Below, piece by piece: positions 49,444 through 56,978 of a stretch of 60,549 nt of DNA. Source of the DNA: an uncultured Hungatella sp. (GTDB lineage Bacteria; Bacillota; Clostridia; Lachnospirales; Lachnospiraceae); the NCBI GenBank assembly GCA_910585435.1, contig CAJUEJ010000012.1, positions 1 through 60,549 of the forward strand, given 5' to 3'. The first letter of the stretch is position 1. The number at the start of each line of letters is the position of its first letter. Position numbers and translations under genes: made by a program. The notes beneath the pieces were generated by a model. It did not search any database. It had not been told where the DNA came from and saw only the letters and a list, made by a program, of their open reading frames with translations.

Positions 49444-52400
49444 AAGCGCTCCTCTCCTCCGAAATCATAATATTCACCCTGTGCCTGCCGCTTCTGCATA
49501 TGACAAAGGGGCTTTCTTTCATGTCGTCCAAATCCATCTCGTGGGTTCCGTGCTGGTCCGTATATTTCACAGTCACCACCATTTTCTTGATGACAGCTTT
49601 GCTTTTCAGCACATTGAGCCGCATCATCAGCTGAGGCTTTTTGGGCATGCTCCCGATCTCCCATCCGTTTCCGTGGGAAGAACTGATAGGATTCAGATAC
49701 CGCTCCAGAGTCTCCTGCAGAAGATTCTGAACCTCAAAGCTGTCGTCCATCTCCAGCACCTCCGCCCAGATATCCACGGAAACCTCTGCAAAAATCGGCT
49801 CCACAATATGCAGATCCTCTGGCGCTATGGTCAGCTCGCAGGAGCTTAAAAGATGCTTTTTCAGCATTCCTGACACACGATGGAAAGAATAAGAACCAGC
49901 CTGAAAATCCTTTAAGAGAATGACAAAGGTTACCGCGCTGTCCTTATTTTCCCCGTGAATGGTTCTTCCTGCCACACACCTTACCTTGTCAATGGTGTCC
50001 GAAAAGCTTCTGATCTCCTGTATGTAATCTTCCACAGACACCAGACGTCTTCTGGACCTTAAGATGTTGGCTCCCCGTACAAGGGCGCTGTCCAGATCCT
50101 CAATGCTGCTTCCGCCGTAAGCCTTCACCGGATTGAAAATACTGTCCACAAACATCAGGTTCTCTAAAGAATCGTTGACAGCCCCCGGCTCCACATTGCC
50201 CTCTTTCCCGTTGCAGCACCGGATGGTAGCCTTGAAAGCCACGTCGTCAAGAACCGAGGGGATATCCCCGTGGATTCCGTCCCCGAAAATCAAACGGTTG
50301 TTCATCCGGTCCAGCAGATAAGAGCGTCTGGAGGGCGGGTCGTCTAACTGGTCCGCCTCCTGCCATTTTACATAGAAGGAAGAAATCTCCCCCAGGATAT
50401 CGTATTCTCCCCGAACCGTATCCGGGCTCTCCTTCATCATCCGGAGCATCTGCTGCCTGGAATATTTCCCCATCTCATTGACCCACAGGTCCATGTCCAG
50501 AATGTTGGAAACCCCCAGATTCACCGTCATGTTGGGAGCAGGCTCTTCCAGATAAAAGTCCTCCTCCTCCCTGGTCTCTATATTCATGGCCTGCACTGCA
50601 TTGGGAGATATCTCCTTTATGACCGGCAGAGCCTCATCCTTTTTCTTCCGTCCCGGATCCACCGGGCTGATACGGATCCAGTACTCCTTCTTCCCCTCCA
50701 GGGTCACAGCATGCATATCTGCCTGAGGCATAAACATCACCGTGCCGGAACGGGACATATCCACCGTATAGTCCAGCACCTTCATCTGCTTAAAGCCTTT
50801 TAGGGTGCTGTACTCAAACTTACACTTGCTTCCCTCGAACCGGACGCCGTCCTCCATCTGGAACAGAATGCTCACCGGCCCTGACTCCATCTTCCTGGAA
50901 AATCCCAGATACAGCCCGTCGGCAGCGTACATTCCTTTGGAGAAGGCTGTGAAGCCTTTCCCCTCCTTCACCGTCCTGGTCAGGTCGATTTTCTTGGTGC
51001 CTGTGACTGCAATCAGCCTTTCCGGATCCATATAGTGGCTTTCATAGGAAAAGGAAACCTCCAGGTTCTTTATATGAGGATAATGATGAATGCAGGGGCG
51101 CATATAGCAGTTGTCCGCCTTCAGAATCTGCATCCGGATACATCTTCCCTGATAAGCGCCGGCCCCTGTCTCCTGCCAGTCATCCGGGCACACAAATGTT
51201 ATCTCATAGCTGCCCTTGTTGTCATCGGCAAACATGCGCCTGGTCTCCTGGAAGGTATTCAGCTTCTTCCATCCTACACCGTTAAAATATTCAAAGGAAA
51301 TCTCCTCTGCCCTGGCATCCGCCGCCGCGTCCACCCAGATTGCTTTTGGCTTTCTCTTGATAATCTTAAGCTCCGGGTCCTCCCCCTGGACTACGTTCAG
51401 CATCCGGTGTTCCGGGTAGGCTGCCTCAAAGGTAAGCTTTACCACTGCCCCTGCCTTGCCGAAATACTCATCGTGGCCCAGGAAGCATTCCTGGAACAGG
51501 GACAGGGTATCTCCAAAGGGGTCAAACTCCCGGGGGTCAAACTCCGTGTCCCCGTTGCCTGCAAATTCCACCAGAACCCGGTCCCCGGAAGAAGACATGG
51601 CAATACGGGAAACCTGAAGGTTCTCCTCCACCGGCTCCCCGGCCACCAGGGCCAGAAGGCTGTACTCCATTCCGTCCAGCTCCGTCTTCACATTCTTCTT
51701 CTCTTTCCTGAGAACCACGGTCTCCCTGTCAGCCAGCACCTGAACCTGCTCCACAGGAATCAGGCCTTCCTCTGTGCAGTAGTGGAACCGGTAAGCATTG
51801 TCCTCTATTTTGCGTATCAGCTTCTCCCCGTTGTGAATCTTCACATAGATATTGTTGTCCTCCACATCCAGCACCACGGAGTGGTACAGAAGCAGCGCGT
51901 GTTTCTCAATCCCCTTCCTTTTGCTGGCAAAAAGCCGGAAGGGCTTCAGCTCATACTCCCTGTCCTCCGCCGGAAACGCTTCCTCCTGCCGGTTCTCTTC
52001 CTGTCCCTGTCCCTGTCCCTGTCCCTCTTCCTCTTCCTGAACCCCTTCCTCCGGCTCTCTCACGTTGTCTATCAGCCTGGGAGACGGGAAAAAGCCTTTC
52101 AGAGGGATGATTTTCCCCTCCTTTTCCTCTGTCATGAACACGGCTTCCAGAACGGAGTTGGTCACATACAGATTGTGCATTGTCTCAAAGATAATCTGGT
52201 CCCCGTCCCTGTCAGTCTCCGCCAGAAGCTTGGTCCCTTTGTAGACCTGGATTCCCGGTATGGTATCTCTCACCAGGTTCATAAGGACCGTAGCCGCCGC
52301 CGGCTTGGCCGGAAGCAGGGAGATTCCCAGCATGTTCACAAACTCCGTATGATATTTTTCCAGCACCTGATTGTACCGCAGGATATTCCCGTCCATCTGT

Positions 52401-52573
52401 CCGGCAAAAACCCGGGCGATAACCGAGCCGATATCCGGATTCTCCCTGTCAAAATGCCACTCCGGCACGTAGGAAGAAGCCAGCTTTCGGATTCTGTCCT
52501 CGATATCGGCCTGGGACCGCTTATCAATCTTCCATTCATTCCAATTCTTCTGATTCATACTGTTCTGGCTCAT
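49433..52573 (-). CDS. Baseplate J-like protein (Afp11-like)
   Basis: About 1046 residues from the ATG at 52573, which follows GAGGAAG; an ATG at 52597 and another at 52558 are alternatives. The C-terminal third carries baseplate-J motifs: RLIFGDGIHGDIPS, FNPVKAYGGSSIEDLDSAL, RSRRRLVSVEDYIQEI. The N-terminus (NPDIGSVIARVFAGQMDGN) resembles the TIGR02243 start, as in large Afp11 proteins. A low-complexity GQ-rich stretch from a CCCTGT microsatellite lies near residue 195. It would be the main wedge protein. The gene overlaps gp25 by about 38 nt. Confidence 0.85.
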   Translation of the reverse strand: MSQNSMNQKNWNEWKIDKRSQADIEDRIRKLASSYVPEWHFDRENPDIGSVIARVFAGQMDGNILRYNQVLEKYHTEFVNMLGISLLPAKPAAATVLMNLVRDTIPGIQVYKGTKLLAETDRDGDQIIFETMHNLYVTNSVLEAVFMTEEKEGKIIPLKGFFPSPRLIDNVREPEEGVQEEEEGQGQGQGQEENRQEEAFPAEDREYELKPFRLFASKRKGIEKHALLLYHSVVLDVEDNNIYVKIHNGEKLIRKIEDNAYRFHYCTEEGLIPVEQVQVLADRETVVLRKEKKNVKTELDGMEYSLLALVAGEPVEENLQVSRIAMSSSGDRVLVEFAGNGDTEFDPREFDPFGDTLSLFQECFLGHDEYFGKAGAVVKLTFEAAYPEHRMLNVVQGEDPELKIIKRKPKAIWVDAAADARAEEISFEYFNGVGWKKLNTFQETRRMFADDNKGSYEITFVCPDDWQETGAGAYQGRCIRMQILKADNCYMRPCIHHYPHIKNLEVSFSYESHYMDPERLIAVTGTKKIDLTRTVKEGKGFTAFSKGMYAADGLYLGFSRKMESGPVSILFQMEDGVRFEGSKCKFEYSTLKGFKQMKVLDYTVDMSRSGTVMFMPQADMHAVTLEGKKEYWIRISPVDPGRKKKDEALPVIKEISPNAVQAMNIETREEEDFYLEEPAPNMTVNLGVSNILDMDLWVNEMGKYSRQQMLRMMKESPDTVRGEYDILGEISSFYVKWQEADQLDDPPSRRSYLLDRMNNRLIFGDGIHGDIPSVLDDVAFKATIRCCNGKEGNVEPGAVNDSLENLMFVDSIFNPVKAYGGSSIEDLDSALVRGANILRSRRRLVSVEDYIQEIRSFSDTIDKVRCVAGRTIHGENKDSAVTFVILLKDFQAGSYSFHRVSGMLKKHLLSSCELTIAPEDLHIVEPIFAEVSVDIWAEVLEMDDSFEVQNLLQETLERYLNPISSSHGNGWEIGSMPKKPQLMMRLNVLKSKAVIKKMVVTVKYTDQHGTHEMDLDDMKESPFVICRSGRHRVNIMISEERSAYVK

Positions 52574-52982
52574 ACGCTTCTTCCTCTGCTGTTGCATTTA
52601 GATAAAAAGGAAACACCAAATTGTCTCTCACATTGCTGCTGCGGACCGTGTAATCAATGTTGACCAGCAGGCATCCGTCTTTTACCTGGGAATCTGTGGT
52701 GATGGCCACGTCCCGTACCCTGGGCTCCTGCTCCAGAATCTGCTGGGTAAGGTCCCGTATCATCATATTCACCGTGGTTGCATTGATGTCCATAAAGGTA
52801 TAGGACATGAGATTGCTTCCGAACTCCGGCCTGAGAAACCGTTCCGTCTTCTGTGTCATCAGAATCAGATACACCGATTCCTTCACGCTCTCTTCCTCCG
52901 ACGAGACCACAAACCGCCCGGTGGCCTTATCTACCTGGGGAGGGAACTTCATTCCTGCACCTAAAAATGTATTTCCCGGCAT
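52536..52982 (-). CDS. gp25-like baseplate wedge protein (Afp9-like)
   Basis: The start is the ATG at 52982 after AAAGGAG, giving 148 residues. The open frame continues to 53069, but that stretch is a copy of a dispersed intergenic repeat. The gp25/GPW fold is shown by VYLILMTQKTERFLRPEFGS, VNMMIRDLTQQILEQEPRV and CLLVNIDYTVRSS. It would join wedge and sheath in the baseplate. The C-terminus is acidic. Confidence 0.9.
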   Translation of the reverse strand: MPGNTFLGAGMKFPPQVDKATGRFVVSSEEESVKESVYLILMTQKTERFLRPEFGSNLMSYTFMDINATTVNMMIRDLTQQILEQEPRVRDVAITTDSQVKDGCLLVNIDYTVRSSNVRDNLVFPFYLNATAEEEAYEPEQYESEELE

Positions 52983-53017
52983 ATGCTTTTCTCCTTTCCA
53001 ATGGGCTTTTGCAATCC

Positions 53018-53061
53018 CTCTGTCCCTGATTTTGTGAGACAACTTCTGTCCCACGTACACA
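53018..53061. repeat. Fragment of the dispersed intergenic repeat
   Basis: CCCTGATTTTGTGAGA followed by a TTCTGTCC segment closely matches the left arm of the 59797-59959 inverted repeat (GCCTGATTTTGTGAGA, then TTTTGTCC). It fills the gap between the spike and gp25 genes. Confidence 0.65.
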
Positions 53062-53874
53062 TCACCCAATTTTAATGGGCGTTCCTGATACGGTGACCGC
53101 TCCGCTGCTTTCCATTTTCAGCATGGCATTGGCAGCCACGGAAATATTGCCTCCCTGAAGCTTTACGGCCCCGTTGGAATTGACGTTTATATTTCCGCTG
53201 GTCTCTATCTTTAACTTGGATGATTTCAGCTGAACGGTTCCGTTGCTTCCGTTCATAATCATCTCAATGCTGTCTCCTACCTTTATAGTCAGTTTCTTCT
53301 CCGCAGTAATCTCCATCTCCCCGGCTTCCGTCTTCATCTGGATGTGGTTCTTCCCGTCCTTGTCAGACACCAGAATCACCTTCTTCTCATTATCCAGCTC
53401 AATTCTGTGAGCTTCCCCTGCGGTGACTACCTTAATCTTGTCTTTCTCCCCTTCGCCTTCTTTGTTGTCCTCAAAATAAATGGTATTGCCGTTTTTGGTC
53501 ACAATCTTCTTGTACTGGTTGTCCTCGTCCACAGACTTTCTCAGAATCTTGTCATTATCCTTGGGGATGCAGCCAATAACATAGGGCTTTTCGATGTTGC
53601 CCTGCTCAAACACCAGAAGCACCTGGTCCCCCACCTCCGGCAGGAAATAATGCCCCCACCCGGATCCGCTGGAGGGCATGGCTACCCTGGCCCACTTTAA
53701 CTCGTTAGCCCCCTCGTCCCTGGTAGGCACTGTGACACACACTCTTCCCGGCATATCCTTGTCGTAGTTTTTTGCCACCTTTCCCACCACCACTCCGAAG
53801 ATCCGGTTGTCTCCTGTGTCGGTCTTCACAATCTGTTTCTCCGCGATATCGTCAATCACATCAAATAATCCCAT
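53062..53874 (-). CDS. gp5/VgrG-type spike protein (OB fold plus beta-prism)
   Basis: A 270-residue protein. Residues 25-105 are the OB fold of the gp5/gpV family (VVVGKVAKNYDKDMPGRVCV, WGHYFLPEVGDQVLLVFEQG). Residues 130-270 are repetitive beta strands (KKVILVSDKDG, KLTIKVGD, NINVNSNGAVKLQG, ending SGTPIKIG) that would form the trimeric spike. There is no PAAR domain and no C-terminal effector. It is the tip complex together with the gpD-like hub 40 nt upstream. Confidence 0.9.
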   Translation of the reverse strand: MGLFDVIDDIAEKQIVKTDTGDNRIFGVVVGKVAKNYDKDMPGRVCVTVPTRDEGANELKWARVAMPSSGSGWGHYFLPEVGDQVLLVFEQGNIEKPYVIGCIPKDNDKILRKSVDEDNQYKKIVTKNGNTIYFEDNKEGEGEKDKIKVVTAGEAHRIELDNEKKVILVSDKDGKNHIQMKTEAGEMEITAEKKLTIKVGDSIEMIMNGSNGTVQLKSSKLKIETSGNINVNSNGAVKLQGGNISVAANAMLKMESSGAVTVSGTPIKIG

Positions 53875-53914
53875 GCTCTACTCCCATCCTCCGGCAGGGT
53901 TCCTCCCACCGCTG

Positions 53915-55072
53915 TTAGACACTTGCCGTCTTCCCCACCACCTTAGTCACATACCCTCTCTCGCTGTCCATAATATGCCTTACCGTCGCCAGATAGAAGG
54001 TATTGGATGCGGCAGTGCCCAGGCCTTTGATTTTCATAAACCGGCCCGGCGTCAGCTCCGGCAGCCCGATAAATTCCGCCTCCAGGGTTCCCAGCCTGTA
54101 GGAAATATCCTCCATCAGGTACTCTGCCCGGTAGCCTGCCTCCTCCTGGGAGGAGATGGTGGGATCCAGGTACACCTTCTGGGACTTACTGAGCAGAGGC
54201 TTTGCCTTGTTGCCCTGGGACACCTTGTTCTTCAGCTTCTTGGATGCGGAAATCTTCTTGGATTTCCCCACATCCATCCCCCGGACCTCCACCTTCTCCA
54301 CCAGCCCGGTAAGGTCATATCCGATATCAAACTGACGCAGCCCGTCTCCAGGCCCTGCCTCTATGAGAATCTCCTTGTTGTTTTTGGCCTTCCTGAAATA
54401 TACGGTTCCCCCTATGGAAAAAAATTCATAGTTAAACTTTTTCGCCGCCTTGACTACAAATTCATAATCGCTTTCACACACCATCTCCACAGTCTTGTCC
54501 GTGGCCTTGTCCCCCTGGGAGGTTCCGCCCCCTGCCTTCTTGTCCGGAGTGTCCGTAATATCCAGCTTGGTGATAATCTCATTGGACTGCAGCTTGGTGT
54601 ATGCTGTATTCTGGAGAATCTCTTTCACCCCGTCGGAAAAGCTGGAGGCTTTCAGCTGCTTGGAATAATTCCCTGCCATCATAATGCCCTTCACATCCAT
54701 AGCAGTTATCTCCACTCCCGGTACGGCATCTTCTCCTTCATGGAAAGAAAAGCTGACCCGGGAAATAAAGCCTCTGAAAATCTCCCGGAGGGCAATTCCA
54801 TATCCCAGGTTAATAATCACGCTGGAGCCCATAAAAATATATTTCTTCAAATCATCGAATCGAAATGTGCTGGCCTGCTTATCGTAGCATCCGTAGATCC
54901 AGAAGGTGGCAATGGCCGCCTCAAAACCGCTGGTCATCTCTACCTCAATATCTGAAATACTGAAACCGTACTTATTCTGTACAACATCCTTCCCATTTAC
55001 TAAAATCTGGGCCACAGGATTGGCAAATTCTTCATATTTCTGTCTTAATTTATCATATTCAAATGATGCCAT
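53915..55072 (-). CDS. gpD-like baseplate hub protein (VgrG N-terminal type)
   Basis: A 385-residue hub protein of the phage late control gene D type. Visible features are the N-terminal strands VAQILVNGKDVVQNKYGFSI, the segment SFHEGEDAVPGVEITAMDVKG, and CESDYEFVVKAAKKFNYEFF, the conserved gpD block. With the separate OB-fold spike it makes up the equivalent of a VgrG/Afp8, split into two genes as in phage P2. The start has AAGGATGGG upstream. It lies 11 nt after the second adaptor gene. Confidence 0.88.
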   Translation of the reverse strand: MASFEYDKLRQKYEEFANPVAQILVNGKDVVQNKYGFSISDIEVEMTSGFEAAIATFWIYGCYDKQASTFRFDDLKKYIFMGSSVIINLGYGIALREIFRGFISRVSFSFHEGEDAVPGVEITAMDVKGIMMAGNYSKQLKASSFSDGVKEILQNTAYTKLQSNEIITKLDITDTPDKKAGGGTSQGDKATDKTVEMVCESDYEFVVKAAKKFNYEFFSIGGTVYFRKAKNNKEILIEAGPGDGLRQFDIGYDLTGLVEKVEVRGMDVGKSKKISASKKLKNKVSQGNKAKPLLSKSQKVYLDPTISSQEEAGYRAEYLMEDISYRLGTLEAEFIGLPELTPGRFMKIKGLGTAASNTFYLATVRHIMDSERGYVTKVVGKTASV

Positions 55073-55082
55073 ATTCCCATCC

Positions 55083-55988
55083 TTACAGGTTAATGTTAAT
55101 CAGATTCCCTATCTTCTGTGCTCCCACAAAGCTTTGGTCGCCGCCTCCAAAAAGCTCCACATAATACTTCTGCCATGCTCCCATGTTGCCCGGCGAAACA
55201 TCCTTGTCCGCACAGACCAGAGAGAGGCCTACCACCGCCCGGATAGGCTCTCCCAGCACGTTGAACATGGTATACTGGGCAGAAACCCGGTTCAGGACTC
55301 CCGTATAATTCATGGTTCCCCAGTGGAAGGTAATCCTTCTGGTATATTTGGAACGAAGGGCTGCAATAAACCCTTCCACCTCTTTCTGAACCGAGTTGTC
55401 TTTCTTCCCCTTTCCTGCCAGCACACCCTTTGCAATGCCTGTGGCCATGGCGGTGGCGGACGTGTTCAGCTTGTCCGCCATGAAGGCATCCTGAGGATCC
55501 ACCTTATCAAACATCAGTTTTACGTTCATCGTAATGCGGATGTCTGCTTTCTCAAAGGAGATTCCGTTTCCCCCTTTGGAAAAATCGGTTTTCTGAGCCA
55601 GGCCGCCTCCGTATCCGGACAGGGACAGCTCGCTGGGATTAAATTGCACATGAAACAGCTTCCTGGTGGAGCCTGCCACAAAGCCCAGCAGATTCTCCGT
55701 CCGGTTCAGCACGTCCAGCGCCCCATTCTCTTTCAGACCGGCAACGGAATCCGTCAGGCCTGCGGCTCCTGCAAATGTCTCTGAGACATCCAGAAAACTG
55801 GCAGCGGATGACATATTCAGGCCGCCAGGCAGACTGCCGGACAAGCCGCCGCCCTGTACCGGCACCGGCGCTTCCACTTTAGGCTCTCTCCCTCTCATAT
55901 CAATAATCTCTATGACAGCCTTTTCAATATTGCCGCTTACCTGGGCAGCGGCTGTGCCTGCCATGTTCTTGAAAGCCTCCATTGCCAT
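55083..55988 (-). CDS. CIS tube/baseplate adaptor protein (Afp7-like), copy 2
   Basis: A 301-residue protein. The motif FHVQFNPSELSLSGYG and the following MNVKLMFDKVDPQDAFM mark the CIS tube-protein family represented by the N-terminus of Afp7. Later parts RRITFHWGTMNYTGVLNRVS and YTMFNVLGEPIRAVV align with the neighbouring copy. No LysM domain is present at the C-terminus. It would connect the inner tube to the hub. The last residues NLININL resemble the end of copy 1. Confidence 0.8.
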   Translation of the reverse strand: MAMEAFKNMAGTAAAQVSGNIEKAVIEIIDMRGREPKVEAPVPVQGGGLSGSLPGGLNMSSAASFLDVSETFAGAAGLTDSVAGLKENGALDVLNRTENLLGFVAGSTRKLFHVQFNPSELSLSGYGGGLAQKTDFSKGGNGISFEKADIRITMNVKLMFDKVDPQDAFMADKLNTSATAMATGIAKGVLAGKGKKDNSVQKEVEGFIAALRSKYTRRITFHWGTMNYTGVLNRVSAQYTMFNVLGEPIRAVVGLSLVCADKDVSPGNMGAWQKYYVELFGGGDQSFVGAQKIGNLININL

Positions 55989-56019
55989 ATGCCATCCTCC
56001 TTTCTGTCCGGATTTCAGT

Positions 56020-56898
56020 CTATAAATTCAGGTTTAAAAAATTATTATTGGCTGCCCTGGTAAACTTGTCCTTCATACCGCTTTCCAGACTCTCGCCTGC
56101 GTCTCCGAAGGCCTTTGTAAAGGCCTTGTCCCAGTATGTCTCATCATAGGCAAATTCCTTTTCATTTCCCTGGCGGATGGACAGCTCCACCACGCCGCGG
56201 ATGGGATTCCCGTCTTTATTAAACATGGTGTACCGGGTACTGACGCTGGTTAATTCTCCTCTGAAACACATTCTGGCCCAGAAAAAAATCACCTGCCTGG
56301 TGGCGTCCTGGGTTAGCAGGGCCATAAGGCCGTCAATCTGCTTCTGCACCGAGTAGCCTCTTCCTTCCAGCTTCCGCACCACGCTGCTGATTCCTGACAC
56401 CGCATTGCCTGCGGTGGCGGAAATATTTTCAAGCATAAATGCATCGCTGGGGTTCATGTCATCGAAAATCAGCTGGAAGCTCATGGTGGTAGATACCGGC
56501 TGATGTACTTGGGTAATCTGGTTATTGCTGCCGTTTCCCAGATTGCCTCCGGAATACTGAACCTGCTGCCCGGCCTGGGTCTCCATGTAAATGGCATTGG
56601 GATTGTATTGAACCTCCATGGCCAGATAACCGGAGCCTGCCATAAGGCCTCCTCCTCCGGTCAGGGAAGAAAAAGTGGATACTGCCCCCTTGGACAGATT
56701 TTTCGCCTTCTCTGCTCCCTCGCCCAGAGAGGAATCCAAAGCCCTCTCGGTGGTTGCCAGAAGCTTTTCCTGAAGGGCTTTGGCATCCGCTACCGTATCC
56801 TCCAGGGTATCATCATCTGTCACCTGCCGCACACACAGTATGGCCTTGGGTATATTTCCGGTTAAACTGCTTAATAGATTCTGAACGGATGCTGTCAA
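56020..56898 (-). CDS. CIS tube/baseplate adaptor protein (Afp7-like), copy 1
   Basis: A 292-residue paralogue of the next gene. The start is a TTG at 56898 with GGGGAGG seven nt away; no ATG is suitable. The family motif is VQYNPNAIYMETQAG and SFQLIFDDMNPSDAFML; the second half has QVIFFWARMCFRGELTSVS and YTMFNKDGNPIRGVVELS. The C-terminus ends NFLNLNL. Two consecutive adaptors suggest a two-layer connection between tube and hub. Confidence 0.8.
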   Translation of the reverse strand: MTASVQNLLSSLTGNIPKAILCVRQVTDDDTLEDTVADAKALQEKLLATTERALDSSLGEGAEKAKNLSKGAVSTFSSLTGGGGLMAGSGYLAMEVQYNPNAIYMETQAGQQVQYSGGNLGNGSNNQITQVHQPVSTTMSFQLIFDDMNPSDAFMLENISATAGNAVSGISSVVRKLEGRGYSVQKQIDGLMALLTQDATRQVIFFWARMCFRGELTSVSTRYTMFNKDGNPIRGVVELSIRQGNEKEFAYDETYWDKAFTKAFGDAGESLESGMKDKFTRAANNNFLNLNL

Positions 56899-56978
56899 CC
56901 TGCTTCCTCCCCTATTTATATATTGTTGGAACTCTTATTTTAAGGAACTGACACCTGCCAGGTCGTCGGAACGATTTT

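Noticed and set aside
51985..52040. CCCTGT microsatellite in the baseplate J gene as a phase-variable switch
   Set aside because: The unit is 6 bp, so changes keep the frame; it only lengthens a disordered GQ/EE stretch.
51035..52663. 542-codon open frame on the plus strand opposite the baseplate J gene
   Set aside because: It is a shadow of a strongly coding minus-strand gene; it resembles no family, has no sensible ribosome site and lies antisense inside an operon.
52983..53069. N-terminal extension of the gp25-like protein
   Set aside because: The extra codons fall in a copy of a dispersed intergenic repeat, and a good ribosome site precedes the inner ATG at 52982.
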